This document shows positions 7,040-12,995 of a stretch of 15,064 nucleotides of DNA, piece after piece (the stretch's first letter is position 1; each line of letters starts with the position of its first letter). Source of the DNA: Thermoproteota archaeon (GTDB lineage: Archaea > Thermoproteota > Methanomethylicia > Methanomethylicales > Methanomethylicaceae); contig JASFYK010000018.1 in the NCBI GenBank assembly GCA_030055545.1, forward strand, positions 1-15,064, written 5' to 3'. The position numbers were made by a program, and so were the translations under genes. Under the pieces are notes generated by a model, which did no database searches, was not told where the DNA came from, and saw only the letters and a program-made list of their open reading frames with translations.

Positions 7040-7585
7040 TCATCCGCCAATTGACTTTATCAGCTCTTCCTTGAGGCTTTTCTGCAAGCTCTGCTGGTAT
7101 GCGCTTACTACCTTTGACGATTTTTGGCCCAACAACTTCCTGCATATCGAGGGATCCCGCACAGTCTCTAGCAATCGGAGGGCAAAAGCATGCCTCCAGC
7201 CAGCAACCCTGAGGCGTCTCCCGAGGATCATTTCGGTGTATTTGTGGTTTATATTGAGTGCTTGGCGGCGGCTCAGCACAAAGATCCTCTCCTCGCCCTT
7301 CTTATCCTTAGTGTAGTCTTTAAGGTACGGGAGTATTGAGGGCATTATCAGTATCTCTCGTGCTCCCCCTCCCGAGCCGACATGGACTACCCCCTGCCGG
7401 AAGTCGATGTCACCCTTCCTTATCGACAGCAGCTCGGAAGTCTTCAGCCCTGTCGTCGGATAGAGGCTCATCAGGACGAAGTCCCTGAGTTCTATCTCCC
7501 TCTTCCTGTACATGGTCCTTATCCTGTCCAGAAACTCGCCCACTTCCGACCATGTTGGAACGTCATCAAGTTTCAGTTTTACCAT
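7040..7585 (-). CDS. Degenerate tyrosine recombinase-like protein (catalytic domain only)
   Basis: A 181-residue paralogue of the gene immediately upstream, clearly alignable end to end ('DVPTW', 'TTGLKTSELLSIRK', 'LSRRQALNINHKYT', 'LGRRLR', 'LLGQKSSKVVSAY'). It has the tyrosine recombinase C-terminal domain but no N-terminal core-binding domain. Catalytic positions: the first Arg is Lys48; the beta-hairpin Lys is missing (a Gly/Ser-rich turn instead); the box II His is Ala128; Arg131 is kept; the second His is Gln154; the nucleophile Tyr163 is kept. It is probably inactive or poorly active in strand exchange, yet the frame is intact, suggesting a retained DNA-binding or partner role. ATG 7585 is 25 bases after the stop of its twin; no clear Shine-Dalgarno site. 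Confidence 0.82.
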   Translation of the reverse strand: MVKLKLDDVPTWSEVGEFLDRIRTMYRKREIELRDFVLMSLYPTTGLKTSELLSIRKGDIDFRQGVVHVGSGGGAREILIMPSILPYLKDYTKDKKGEERIFVLSRRQALNINHKYTEMILGRRLRVAGWRHAFALRLLETVRDPSICRKLLGQKSSKVVSAYQQSLQKSLKEELIKSIGG

Positions 7586-7610
7586 TTTTTATTACCGTCA
7601 TAATTTTGAG

Positions 7611-8174
7611 TCAGTTTATCTTTATTGCGTCTGAAACCTCTTTCATCCTATCGCCTATCGTGAAGTCCAGATAGATCTTCACCGTCTCCAGCCTCGAGTG
7701 CCCGATGAGCCTCCTGCATAGTTCAATGTCTCTTGTCTTCTCGAGGATTCGGATGGCGTAGGCGTGACGCAGGGCATGGCTCCTAATGCGCCTTCCCAAA
7801 AACCTCTGGGTGTACCTGTGGGTTATGTTTAGCACCTGGCGCCTGCTCAGGTCAAACGCCTTTTCGCCTTGGGCTTCCCTTAGGTACTCCTTGACGTACG
7901 CCCTCAGGTCTTGGCTGAGGATTGTCTGCCTTGCGAATTCGTCCTTTTTCTTGAGCTGGGTTATTGTGATTATGTTTGTACTAAAGTCAAAGTCAGGCTT
8001 CCTGAGCAGAAGCAATTCAGAAGTCCTTATCCCCGTAGTGGCGAGCAGGCCAACAATACACAAGTCCCTGAGCGGGACTTCCCCCTGCCTGTATGCCTTG
8101 ATCATTGAGCTTACCAGTAGCTCAACCTCTTTCCAAGACGGGACGTCCCTCAGCTCTAGCCTCTGCTTGGGCAC
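7611..8174 (-). CDS. Tyrosine recombinase/integrase, catalytic domain only
   Basis: A 187-residue tyrosine recombinase. All six expected active-site positions are present: Arg50 ('TTGIRTSELL'), a Lys in the beta-hairpin ('KKKDE', 75-77), His133 and Arg136 ('HALRH'), His159 ('LIGHS') and Tyr168 ('VKIYLD'). The usual N-terminal SAM-like core-binding domain is absent: only about 40 residues precede the first Arg, against 100 or more in Xer-type enzymes. It breaks and rejoins DNA by a 3'-phosphotyrosine; target sites are unknown. GTG 8174 has AGGGGGA five bases upstream, and a TATA-like TTTTATACTT (about 8211-8220) predicts a start near 8190. It is followed by a degenerate paralogue on the same transcript. 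Confidence 0.88.
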   Translation of the reverse strand: MPKQRLELRDVPSWKEVELLVSSMIKAYRQGEVPLRDLCIVGLLATTGIRTSELLLLRKPDFDFSTNIITITQLKKKDEFARQTILSQDLRAYVKEYLREAQGEKAFDLSRRQVLNITHRYTQRFLGRRIRSHALRHAYAIRILEKTRDIELCRRLIGHSRLETVKIYLDFTIGDRMKEVSDAIKIN

Positions 8175-8209
8175 GAATGTCCCCCTGTAATCTTACTATG
8201 TCGACCATT

Positions 8210-8220
8210 AAAGTATAAAA
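8210..8220 (-). promoter_or_regulatory. TATA-like box for the recombinase pair
   Basis: TTTTATACTTT on the minus strand in the 51-base gap between the P-loop gene and the recombinase. The predicted start near 8190 leaves a leader of about 15 bases containing the AGGGGGA Shine-Dalgarno site (8180-8186). The pair can therefore be expressed independently of the TPP-controlled genes upstream. Confidence 0.45.
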
Positions 8221-8225
8221 TCTTT

Positions 8226-8783
8226 TCAAAGGTCCACTACTAAGTCAAACAGATTCATCAACTGGCCGAGAAGTAACCTTTCTTTTGCGTTTATACCGGA
8301 CCCTTTGTCGTCGAAGAAGTCCCCCCAATACGCAGTCCCCACAAAGGTCTTTGCCAAGGTTATGGCTTCCCTCAGCAACTCTACCTTCCCGCAGTGGAGG
8401 TAGATTGTCAGGTCGTTAGCAAAAAGCACAGGGGTCGGTGAGGCAATGTACTGGGCTAAATATGGCTCGATTGTGTTTGCGTTTTGGTTTGCCAACTGCA
8501 CCACTTCCTCAGAAGTAGTCCCTTTAAGGCGGGGTGCAACCACTTGCTCCGGTGCGAAGTGTCGAATAACCGCTAATGTAGTGGTTGCAAGCTTCCCGCC
8601 CACTCTTCTCCCTCCCACGGATATCTCTTTAGGGGCCATATCGATTACGGTTATTGAGCCCGCCTCTTCTGCCTCAACGGCCTCAGTCAGGAGACGGCTG
8701 AGCAGGCAGGTCTTCCCTTTACCCACCTCCCCGCGTATCAGCGTCTTCTTACCCTTGACCAGCGCGTAGCTAATTCCCTTCAA
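8226..8783 (-). CDS. Unrecognised P-loop NTPase overlapping thiW
   Basis: A 185-residue soluble protein. Walker A is 'GEVGKGKT' at 18-25, just after a short strand ('KKTLIRG'). 'SITVIDMAP' and 'PVLFANDLTIYLH' look like two core beta strands, the second (ending Asn-Asp) a candidate Walker B. There is no ABC signature (LSGGQ), no Q-loop arrangement and no transmembrane segment, so it is not the usual ECF-transporter ATPase. I do not recognise the family. The TTG start at 8783 lies inside the last codons of thiW (14-base overlap), implying coupled translation and control by the same TPP riboswitch. A thiamine-related role is inferred from position only. It could instead be a RecA-like regulator. 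Confidence 0.75.
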   Translation of the reverse strand: MKGISYALVKGKKTLIRGEVGKGKTCLLSRLLTEAVEAEEAGSITVIDMAPKEISVGGRRVGGKLATTTLAVIRHFAPEQVVAPRLKGTTSEEVVQLANQNANTIEPYLAQYIASPTPVLFANDLTIYLHCGKVELLREAITLAKTFVGTAYWGDFFDDKGSGINAKERLLLGQLMNLFDLVVDL

Positions 8784-9351
8784 TTACGTGCCTCCTCTTC
8801 AGAGCCAAAACTACGAGATAGCCCATTAATGCTCCAGGGATGCTGCTCATGAGGAAAAAGATCGTGAAAAGCTGCCACTGAGCGCTCAGACCCAGAAATG
8901 GCTGCAGCGGAGATGCCCCGATGGCTGGTGCAACCAAGAAGGCGCTCAGCAATGCCCCGAGCGCTGTACCGAACGGTTCCGTGAGCCCGGCCGCCTCTTT
9001 GGGGAATAAATACCTGTAAACGAGACCAACCAACAATGCACCTGGAATTCCCCCCGGTATGGCAAAGAAAGTCCCAGTTCCTATCCCTATCCTTATTATG
9101 CCGATCAGTCCAGCAATAACGCCGGCATTAAGTGGACCGAGCAATATCCCTGCGACTACATTTATCATATGCTGGAAAGGGAATACCTTTGTTGGTCCTA
9201 TGGGGAATGCCCCAGGAAAAATCGATAACGAAACTCCCAATGCGACAAATATCGATGAAAGGACTAACCGATAAGTAGGATTTTTAAAATGTATTATTTT
9301 TTTACTTTTGTGATCAGATGCATTCTCAAGATCGTGTTTTTTTAACACCAA
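8770..9351 (-). CDS. thiW: ThiW family thiamine-precursor ECF S component
   Basis: A 193-residue membrane protein with about six hydrophobic helices. The segment 'FPGAFPIGPTKVFPFQHMIN' (about 44-63), then 'VAGILLGP', 'GTGTFFAIPGGIPGALLVGL' and a C-terminal 'SSIPGALMGY' are characteristic of ThiW, the predicted substrate-binding subunit for the thiazole precursor. The TPP riboswitch directly upstream supports this strongly. No EcfA ATPase or EcfT is in the window, so the energising module lies elsewhere or ThiW works alone. Start: TTG 9351 with GGAGGG nine bases upstream; GTG 9348 is next. The first 25 residues are charged and cytosolic. Confidence 0.9.
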   Translation of the reverse strand: MVLKKHDLENASDHKSKKIIHFKNPTYRLVLSSIFVALGVSLSIFPGAFPIGPTKVFPFQHMINVVAGILLGPLNAGVIAGLIGIIRIGIGTGTFFAIPGGIPGALLVGLVYRYLFPKEAAGLTEPFGTALGALLSAFLVAPAIGASPLQPFLGLSAQWQLFTIFFLMSSIPGALMGYLVVLALKRRHVIEGN

Positions 9352-9359
9352 ACAACATA

Positions 9360-9450
9360 TCCCTCCGCTGGCATTGCCCAGATCAGGTTCAAAGGGTCTG
9401 CGACGGATTCAGTCGCACTCTCAGCCCCTTTCCAGGAGCTCCCCTTTCGC
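9360..9450 (-). promoter_or_regulatory. TPP riboswitch (THI element) controlling thiW
   Basis: Read on the minus strand, the element matches the conserved TPP aptamer. P2 is AAAGGG (9447-9442) with CCCTTT (9396-9391). P3 is AGCTCC with GGGGCT. The core is CTGAGA (9424-9419). An optional P3a hairpin is TGCGAC/GTCGCA. The second half holds the signature AACCTGATCTGG and CAATGCCAGCGGAGGGA. Both ligand-binding halves (pyrimidine and pyrophosphate sides) are intact. The final GGAGGG (9366-9361) is also the best Shine-Dalgarno site for thiW, nine bases before TTG 9351, so TPP binding probably blocks ribosome access. I could not define the 5' strand of P1 with confidence. Confidence 0.95.
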
Positions 9451-9468
9451 AATCCCAAGTCCTCGTGA

Positions 9469-9479
9469 GTTTATAAGTA
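9469..9479 (-). promoter_or_regulatory. TATA box of the riboswitch-thiW transcript
   Basis: ACTTATAAACT on the minus strand predicts a transcription start near 9449, i.e. at the first bases of the aptamer. A second box, CTTATAAAG (9499-9491), would start about 22 bases earlier and leave room for a longer P1. Both are plausible. Confidence 0.6.
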
Positions 9480-9501
9480 TTGCTATTACCTCTTTATAAG
9501 A

Positions 9502-9719
9502 TCGGCAAGTAGGTTATACATTAAGTTTTAAATACATTTAAGGAAAAGAAATAAAAGTTTTTAATTATAGTTATTTATAGCAAATATTAACAAAATTAAT
9601 ATTTTATTTTAAATTAGTTTTTTTTATTTTTATTATCTTTAGAGTTCAAAGTATCAATATTAATTAAATTCTCTAATAAAAAACGATATTTTAAAAGCTG
9701 AAGAAAAAATAATTGATCA
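9502..9719. other. Extremely AT-rich gene-free tract
   Basis: From about 9515 to 9719 the sequence is almost entirely A and T, with many A- and T-runs and no usable open frame. It separates the divergent thiW unit from the structured island on its right. Near its end, ATTTTAAAAG (9688-9697) is a possible TATA box whose predicted start (about 9719) falls where the GC-richer island begins. I see no direct repeat array or origin-recognition boxes in it. Confidence 0.7.
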
Positions 9720-9987
9720 AAATTGGACGGTTGTCTTCACCATCAAATAGCGCGCTCTGGGTGAAAACCTAAATTTCCTAAATGCATGAGCATTCAGAGC
9801 GGCCAAGTCAGGAGGGATCAGCAGAATTGCGTGGAAATGGAACGTAGCTTGGAAGAACTCGTGACCCGCCGTGCCAGAAAGATGGGGCGGTGCAGCGGCT
9901 GACCGCCCAGGGACCATCGCCTCTTACCATTTCCCAATCTCACCTAGAATGGGAAATGGTGCGAAGATGGGAATTGCAAAAATTTTT
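9720..9987 (+). ncRNA. Candidate structured non-coding RNA, unknown class
   Basis: A GC-richer island in an AT-rich gap, dense in exact complementarity. (1) 9753-9759 pairs with 9795-9801 (7 bp), enclosing GGT-GAAA-ACC (9760-9769, a GNRA loop) and AATGC-ATGA-GCATT (9781-9794). Both abut the closing stem, making a three-way junction with one 11-base linker. (2) CCAAG 9803-9807 with CTTGG 9848-9852, enclosing 9828-9832/9842-9846. (3) A long hairpin: GATGG 9881-9885/9914-9918, GGCGGT/ACCGCC, CAG/CTG. (4) An 11-bp perfect hairpin, 9926-9936/9950-9960. A T-run at 9982-9986 could end it, and a TATA-like box at 9688-9697 fits a start near 9719. The GAAA loop and G-U pairs favour the plus strand. It lacks the SRP RNA helix 8 and RNase P RNA core sequences. 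Short ORFs here show no family features. Confidence 0.6.
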
Positions 9988-10023
9988 CCTTATAATTCCT
10001 TATTATGGAAATATTGGGAAATA

Positions 10024-10087
10024 AAAAATTTTCCAGAGGTTTGGTGCCTCGGTGAAAAGGCCGGCAAAGGTGCCCCCCAAAATTTCG
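10024..10087. other. Second small structured patch, right of the candidate ncRNA
   Basis: A 60-base GC-richer patch is closed by AAATTTT (10026-10032) with AAAATTT (10079-10085), or alternatively TTTGG (10040-10044) with CCAAA (10077-10081). Inside are GCCT/AGGC (10046-10049/10058-10061) and GGC/GCC (10063-10065/10072-10074), plus a repeated GGTGCC. It may be a 3' domain of the same RNA or a separate element. From about 10095 to 10280 the sequence is again AT-rich with nothing recognisable. Confidence 0.35.
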
Positions 10088-10279
10088 TTCTATATTGACT
10101 AAAAATTTAAAAATAAAATTTAATATTCAATTATTTTGTTTATTAGGTTGGTTTTTCTGTCCCTTAAACCACTCGTCATTATTCCTGTATATTTGTTTAC
10201 TATGAGCCTTGGAATCTAGATCCAAATGAAAGAACTGTTGGTGTCTGATATCTTGAGATATTTGCTAAAAAACCATAAA

Positions 10280-10290
10280 TTATTATATGA
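10280..10290 (+). promoter_or_regulatory. TATA box of the double winged-helix gene
   Basis: TTATTATATGA lies about 25 bases before GTG 10312, which predicts a leaderless transcript and supports that start. Confidence 0.5.
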
Positions 10291-10311
10291 CAAAAACTAT
10301 CATTAACACAG

Positions 10312-11121
10312 GTGAGTGCATTGGGGTTGACTTTCCAAAAGTTGATTAATGGATCGCAATCCAGCGAGGTCAATGCCACGCTGCCTTGGCAGGTAGCATT
10401 CTATGATCCCGGCCCACCGCCAGTGGTTGCGGATGTGCTAACCAGTGCCCAGAGGGGTGCGTTCTACCAAGAGATCGTCAAGCTCTCAGATATACGACAG
10501 CGGCTTGACGCCAGATCCGTACTCGTCTCCCCTAGGAAAAGGCTCGGGGTAGGCGACGTACGGTTGGCCACCTCTTTCGGAATATACGTGGTGCTTGACG
10601 ATGACCCAGAGGGTTTGCGCATGGCTTCCAGCGGCACTGACGTTGGAGAGGTCAACTCGCGTTTTGTCGAGGCTGTTCTGAAAAAAAGGAGCAGGAGGGT
10701 TGCATCGGACTGCAGGTCTGCCATAGTCGGGCTGCTCAGGGAAAAGTGGCTCACCCCTGAAGAGCTGGTCTCTGAGCTCAACTTGTCTTTCGATGACAGG
10801 ACGGTGTTCAGTCAACTCAGGTCCCTTGCCAGGTGCGGCACTGTGCAGCTCTTAGGGAGGACTGTGAAGGGCGAGGGCGTGTACGGTTTGCCTGGCATTT
10901 TGTATCCCGTGAGGGGCGATTTGTCCAGGCTCTCAAAACTCAGACACCTGAAAAGCTCTGTCGCCGGATTGCTGGCTTCCTGCGGGCGCCCTATGACTTC
11001 GGCGGAAATTAGTGAAAGGCTCAATGTGAGCAAGCACCAGATCAGATCGTTGCTTAGAAAACTAGCTAATGAGCGAAAAACGATAAGAACTAATGATGGA
11101 TGGATTTTTTTAGGCAAATAG
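10312..11121 (+). CDS. Double winged-helix protein with an unrecognised N-terminal domain
   Basis: A 269-residue soluble protein. Two winged-helix units are visible: residues about 133-190 ('AIVGLLREKWLTPEELVSEL ... LRSLARCGTVQLLGRTVKG ... YGLPG') and about 213-268 ('SVAGLLASCGRPMTSAEISE ... ISERLNVSKHQIRSLLRKLA', then a wing). The N-terminal 125 residues contain 'RSVLVSPRKRLGVGDVRLAT' and 'GIYVVLDDDPEGLRMA', which look like an alpha/beta unit. They recall the second half of restriction-endonuclease-like folds, but I see no confident catalytic set. The likely role is DNA binding, perhaps regulating neighbours. It starts at GTG 10312, about 25 bases after a TATA box. The last 100 bases turn AT-rich, unlike the rest of the gene. 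Confidence 0.78.
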   Translation: MSALGLTFQKLINGSQSSEVNATLPWQVAFYDPGPPPVVADVLTSAQRGAFYQEIVKLSDIRQRLDARSVLVSPRKRLGVGDVRLATSFGIYVVLDDDPEGLRMASSGTDVGEVNSRFVEAVLKKRSRRVASDCRSAIVGLLREKWLTPEELVSELNLSFDDRTVFSQLRSLARCGTVQLLGRTVKGEGVYGLPGILYPVRGDLSRLSKLRHLKSSVAGLLASCGRPMTSAEISERLNVSKHQIRSLLRKLANERKTIRTNDGWIFLGK

Positions 11122-11271
11122 GTTGACATTAATTTCGAAAACCATCTGAAATAGGAAAAAATAGATTCATTTTCATTATTGAAATTTCAAATAGCTTAAA
11201 GCCGAAAAAAATCCCAAGCCTTAAAAAATATCACTGCAAAGGGTAATAATTGAATATGTGCGTGCAAACTT

Positions 11272-12066
11272 ATGATGCCCGTCCATATCAACGACATATA
11301 CTATGATCCTGAAAAACATTTTTGTGGACTGTACATAGCCTCAAAAATATCTATGCCTGATTTTGATCCTACACTAGAACTCCTTAAGATTTTGAATGAG
11401 AATAAGATTTGTTTTTTGAGCATATCTTCTCACAGAAGCGAAGATGTCGTTCATAACTTCATAACTTTAGACCTTACAGATGCCCCTGGATTAAAAGAAG
11501 AAATGGTAAAAAATATAAAAGAAAAATTTGGAACAAGACTCGTTTACTTCGAGTGCGTTGACTCAGGAGTTCCTGGGCTGATCTACAATGTGAATGGTTA
11601 CCCGGTGATACTGAACGTCTCTGGTCGCCCTATGCAGGTTGCCGCGATGACAACTTCGGGCTGGAAGAACCTCGTAATGGGGATGATCAGGAGATACAAG
11701 AGCGACGCCACGCTGATGCTCTGGAATATGGGCAGTGACTTTGGGGAAGCCCATGGGAAGACCCTCCTTGAGATGAAGGGCCTGAGCGACAGGAACCGCA
11801 TCAGGATTGGTCTTGCAGTGCTCCAGGCGCTAGGTTGGGGGAAATTCGAACTGGCAGAGTGCGATGAGTTCGGGAAAGTGGTGGTAATAAGGATAACCGA
11901 GAATTTCGAGGAGCTCATAACGTGGGAGCTGCTCGAGTATGAGAACCGTTTTCTCCTCGGATTCTTTGTAGGGTTGGTCAGTAAGGTGTTCGACAAGGCC
12001 TGCAGGGGTACTGAAGTGAAGTGCATGAAGCTCGGCGACCCATACTGCGAGTTCGTGATTAGGTGA
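11272..12066 (+). CDS. ACT-like plus V4R-domain sensor protein
   Basis: A 264-residue soluble protein. The C-terminal part (about 125-264) is a V4R domain: 'GWGKFELAE', 'FFVGLVSKVFDK' and the family ending 'EVKCMKLGDPYCEFVI', with the two conserved cysteines. V4R domains bind small hydrophobic or tetrapyrrole-like ligands or zinc, and occur in sensors and in BchJ-type proteins. Residues 1-95 have an ACT-like alpha/beta pattern ('GLYIASKISMPDFDPTLELL', 'CFLSISSH'); such N-termini are common in archaeal V4R proteins. It starts at ATG 11272; no Shine-Dalgarno site. Base composition changes sharply near codon 90: AT-rich before, GC-rich after. Its stop codon directly abuts the stop of the convergent marker 8 gene. 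Confidence 0.8.
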   Translation: MMPVHINDIYYDPEKHFCGLYIASKISMPDFDPTLELLKILNENKICFLSISSHRSEDVVHNFITLDLTDAPGLKEEMVKNIKEKFGTRLVYFECVDSGVPGLIYNVNGYPVILNVSGRPMQVAAMTTSGWKNLVMGMIRRYKSDATLMLWNMGSDFGEAHGKTLLEMKGLSDRNRIRIGLAVLQALGWGKFELAECDEFGKVVVIRITENFEELITWELLEYENRFLLGFFVGLVSKVFDKACRGTEVKCMKLGDPYCEFVIR

Positions 12067-12924
12067 TTACACGAGCGGCTCCGGACACCTGTCTGCCGCA
12101 TAGGGTATCTTTTCAACCTTGATCAGGAACTGCTGTCTGCTCGCCTTAACCTTCTCCAGTATAAGGGTTTTTCCTCTCTCCGTGAACACGAAAACGGGTA
12201 TTGCCGCACCGGCTTGGATCAACGCTCTCACCGCAGCCACCTCCCTGATCCACCTGGACGCACACCCCGATGCAAGGTCTGCAACTTCTGCCATTTTGTA
12301 AGCACCATCCTTCCCGATCCCAGTAAGGTGAACGCCGAATATCAGCGCATCTGGATGTTTTGCCCTTATCCTCTCGCCGTCTGCTGGATCGGTTATTGTG
12401 ACAGCAACGTTTGAGTGCCCCCTCTGGTACGCGAGGTCAGTCCCCTCCACTTGGTCGATCCTCGCCGTCTTGCCGTCCAAGACGTCTCCGCCGAGCGATT
12501 TTATCCTTTCAATTAGCTTAGGAATCGGAGAAGTCGAGACCAGCCCGGACATCCTCCCGCCTATACCCTGGACCAGGTCTGGGTTTGACGTTATGACCGT
12601 GCCCGCGCCTTCGCAGGCGATCACGGCTGCGCCAAGGATTTTCGCCCTGAGTCCTTGGCTTATCATTTCTGATGCGCCAAAGGTCACGAAATCCTGCGAT
12701 GACTCGAGCAAACGGTTCTCGGTGCACATCCCGTACGAAGTGATCCTGTTTTCTATATTTCTCCGGACCTTTTCAGGAGTGATTATGTCTACGGGAGTTG
12801 AGAACCTCTTGGCGAGTGGGCATTCCCTGATCATGGGTGGTCCCACCTCTATAACCATGCCCTCCTTGACAACAACGCGGGACTTGCCTATTGCTTCTAG
12901 CACGTGTTCGTCTTGATTTGGCAT
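12067..12924 (-). CDS. DUF2099 family (methanogenesis marker protein 8)
   Basis: About 285 residues matching the full length of DUF2099/methanogenesis marker 8. Characteristic stretches are 'IRECPLAKRF' with Cys, 'NIENRITSYGMCTENR', 'FGASEMISQGLRAKILGAAV', 'CEGAGTVITSNPDLVQGIGG', 'MSGLVSTSPIPKLIE' and 'LASGCASRWIREV'. The family is widespread in mcr-bearing archaea, with scattered members elsewhere. Its function is unknown; a role in maturing methyl-coenzyme M reductase or its cofactors has been supposed. The conserved Cys residues may bind metal. I prefer ATG 12924 (MPNQDEHVLEAIGKSR), where family members usually begin; GTG 12948 would add eight residues. The GATATTATC box near 12961 predicts a start near 12936. 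Confidence 0.87.
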   Translation of the reverse strand: MPNQDEHVLEAIGKSRVVVKEGMVIEVGPPMIRECPLAKRFSTPVDIITPEKVRRNIENRITSYGMCTENRLLESSQDFVTFGASEMISQGLRAKILGAAVIACEGAGTVITSNPDLVQGIGGRMSGLVSTSPIPKLIERIKSLGGDVLDGKTARIDQVEGTDLAYQRGHSNVAVTITDPADGERIRAKHPDALIFGVHLTGIGKDGAYKMAEVADLASGCASRWIREVAAVRALIQAGAAIPVFVFTERGKTLILEKVKASRQQFLIKVEKIPYAADRCPEPLV

Positions 12925-12995
12925 ATCGGCATCGAAAAGTTGATACACGCCCTCAGATAATATCTCTTTTGCCGATGAAGATAGTCATGCAAACC

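Noticed and set aside
6992..8220. A mobile element or integrated plasmid bounded by att sites around the recombinase pair
   Set aside because: No tRNA gene, direct repeat flanks, transposase or other mobile gene is visible. The recombinases sit in line with chromosomal genes and boundaries cannot be drawn.
9800..9835. Possible SRP (7S) RNA: GTCAGG followed by a CAGCAG near 9807-9824
   Set aside because: The GGAA-capped helix 8 with its symmetric internal loop is missing, and no helix 3/4 loop sequences or pairing 5' and 3' ends are visible.
9720..10090. Possible RNase P RNA in the same island
   Set aside because: The universally conserved P4-forming sequences (a GAGGAAAGTCC-like 5' part and a CAGAAxxxGGCTTA-like 3' part) are not present on either strand.
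9717..10098. 66-residue (minus) and 75-residue (plus) open frames over the structured island
   Set aside because: They overlap on opposite strands, have no domain pattern, run into AT-rich flanks and lack convincing ribosome binding sites. RNA structure explains the region better.
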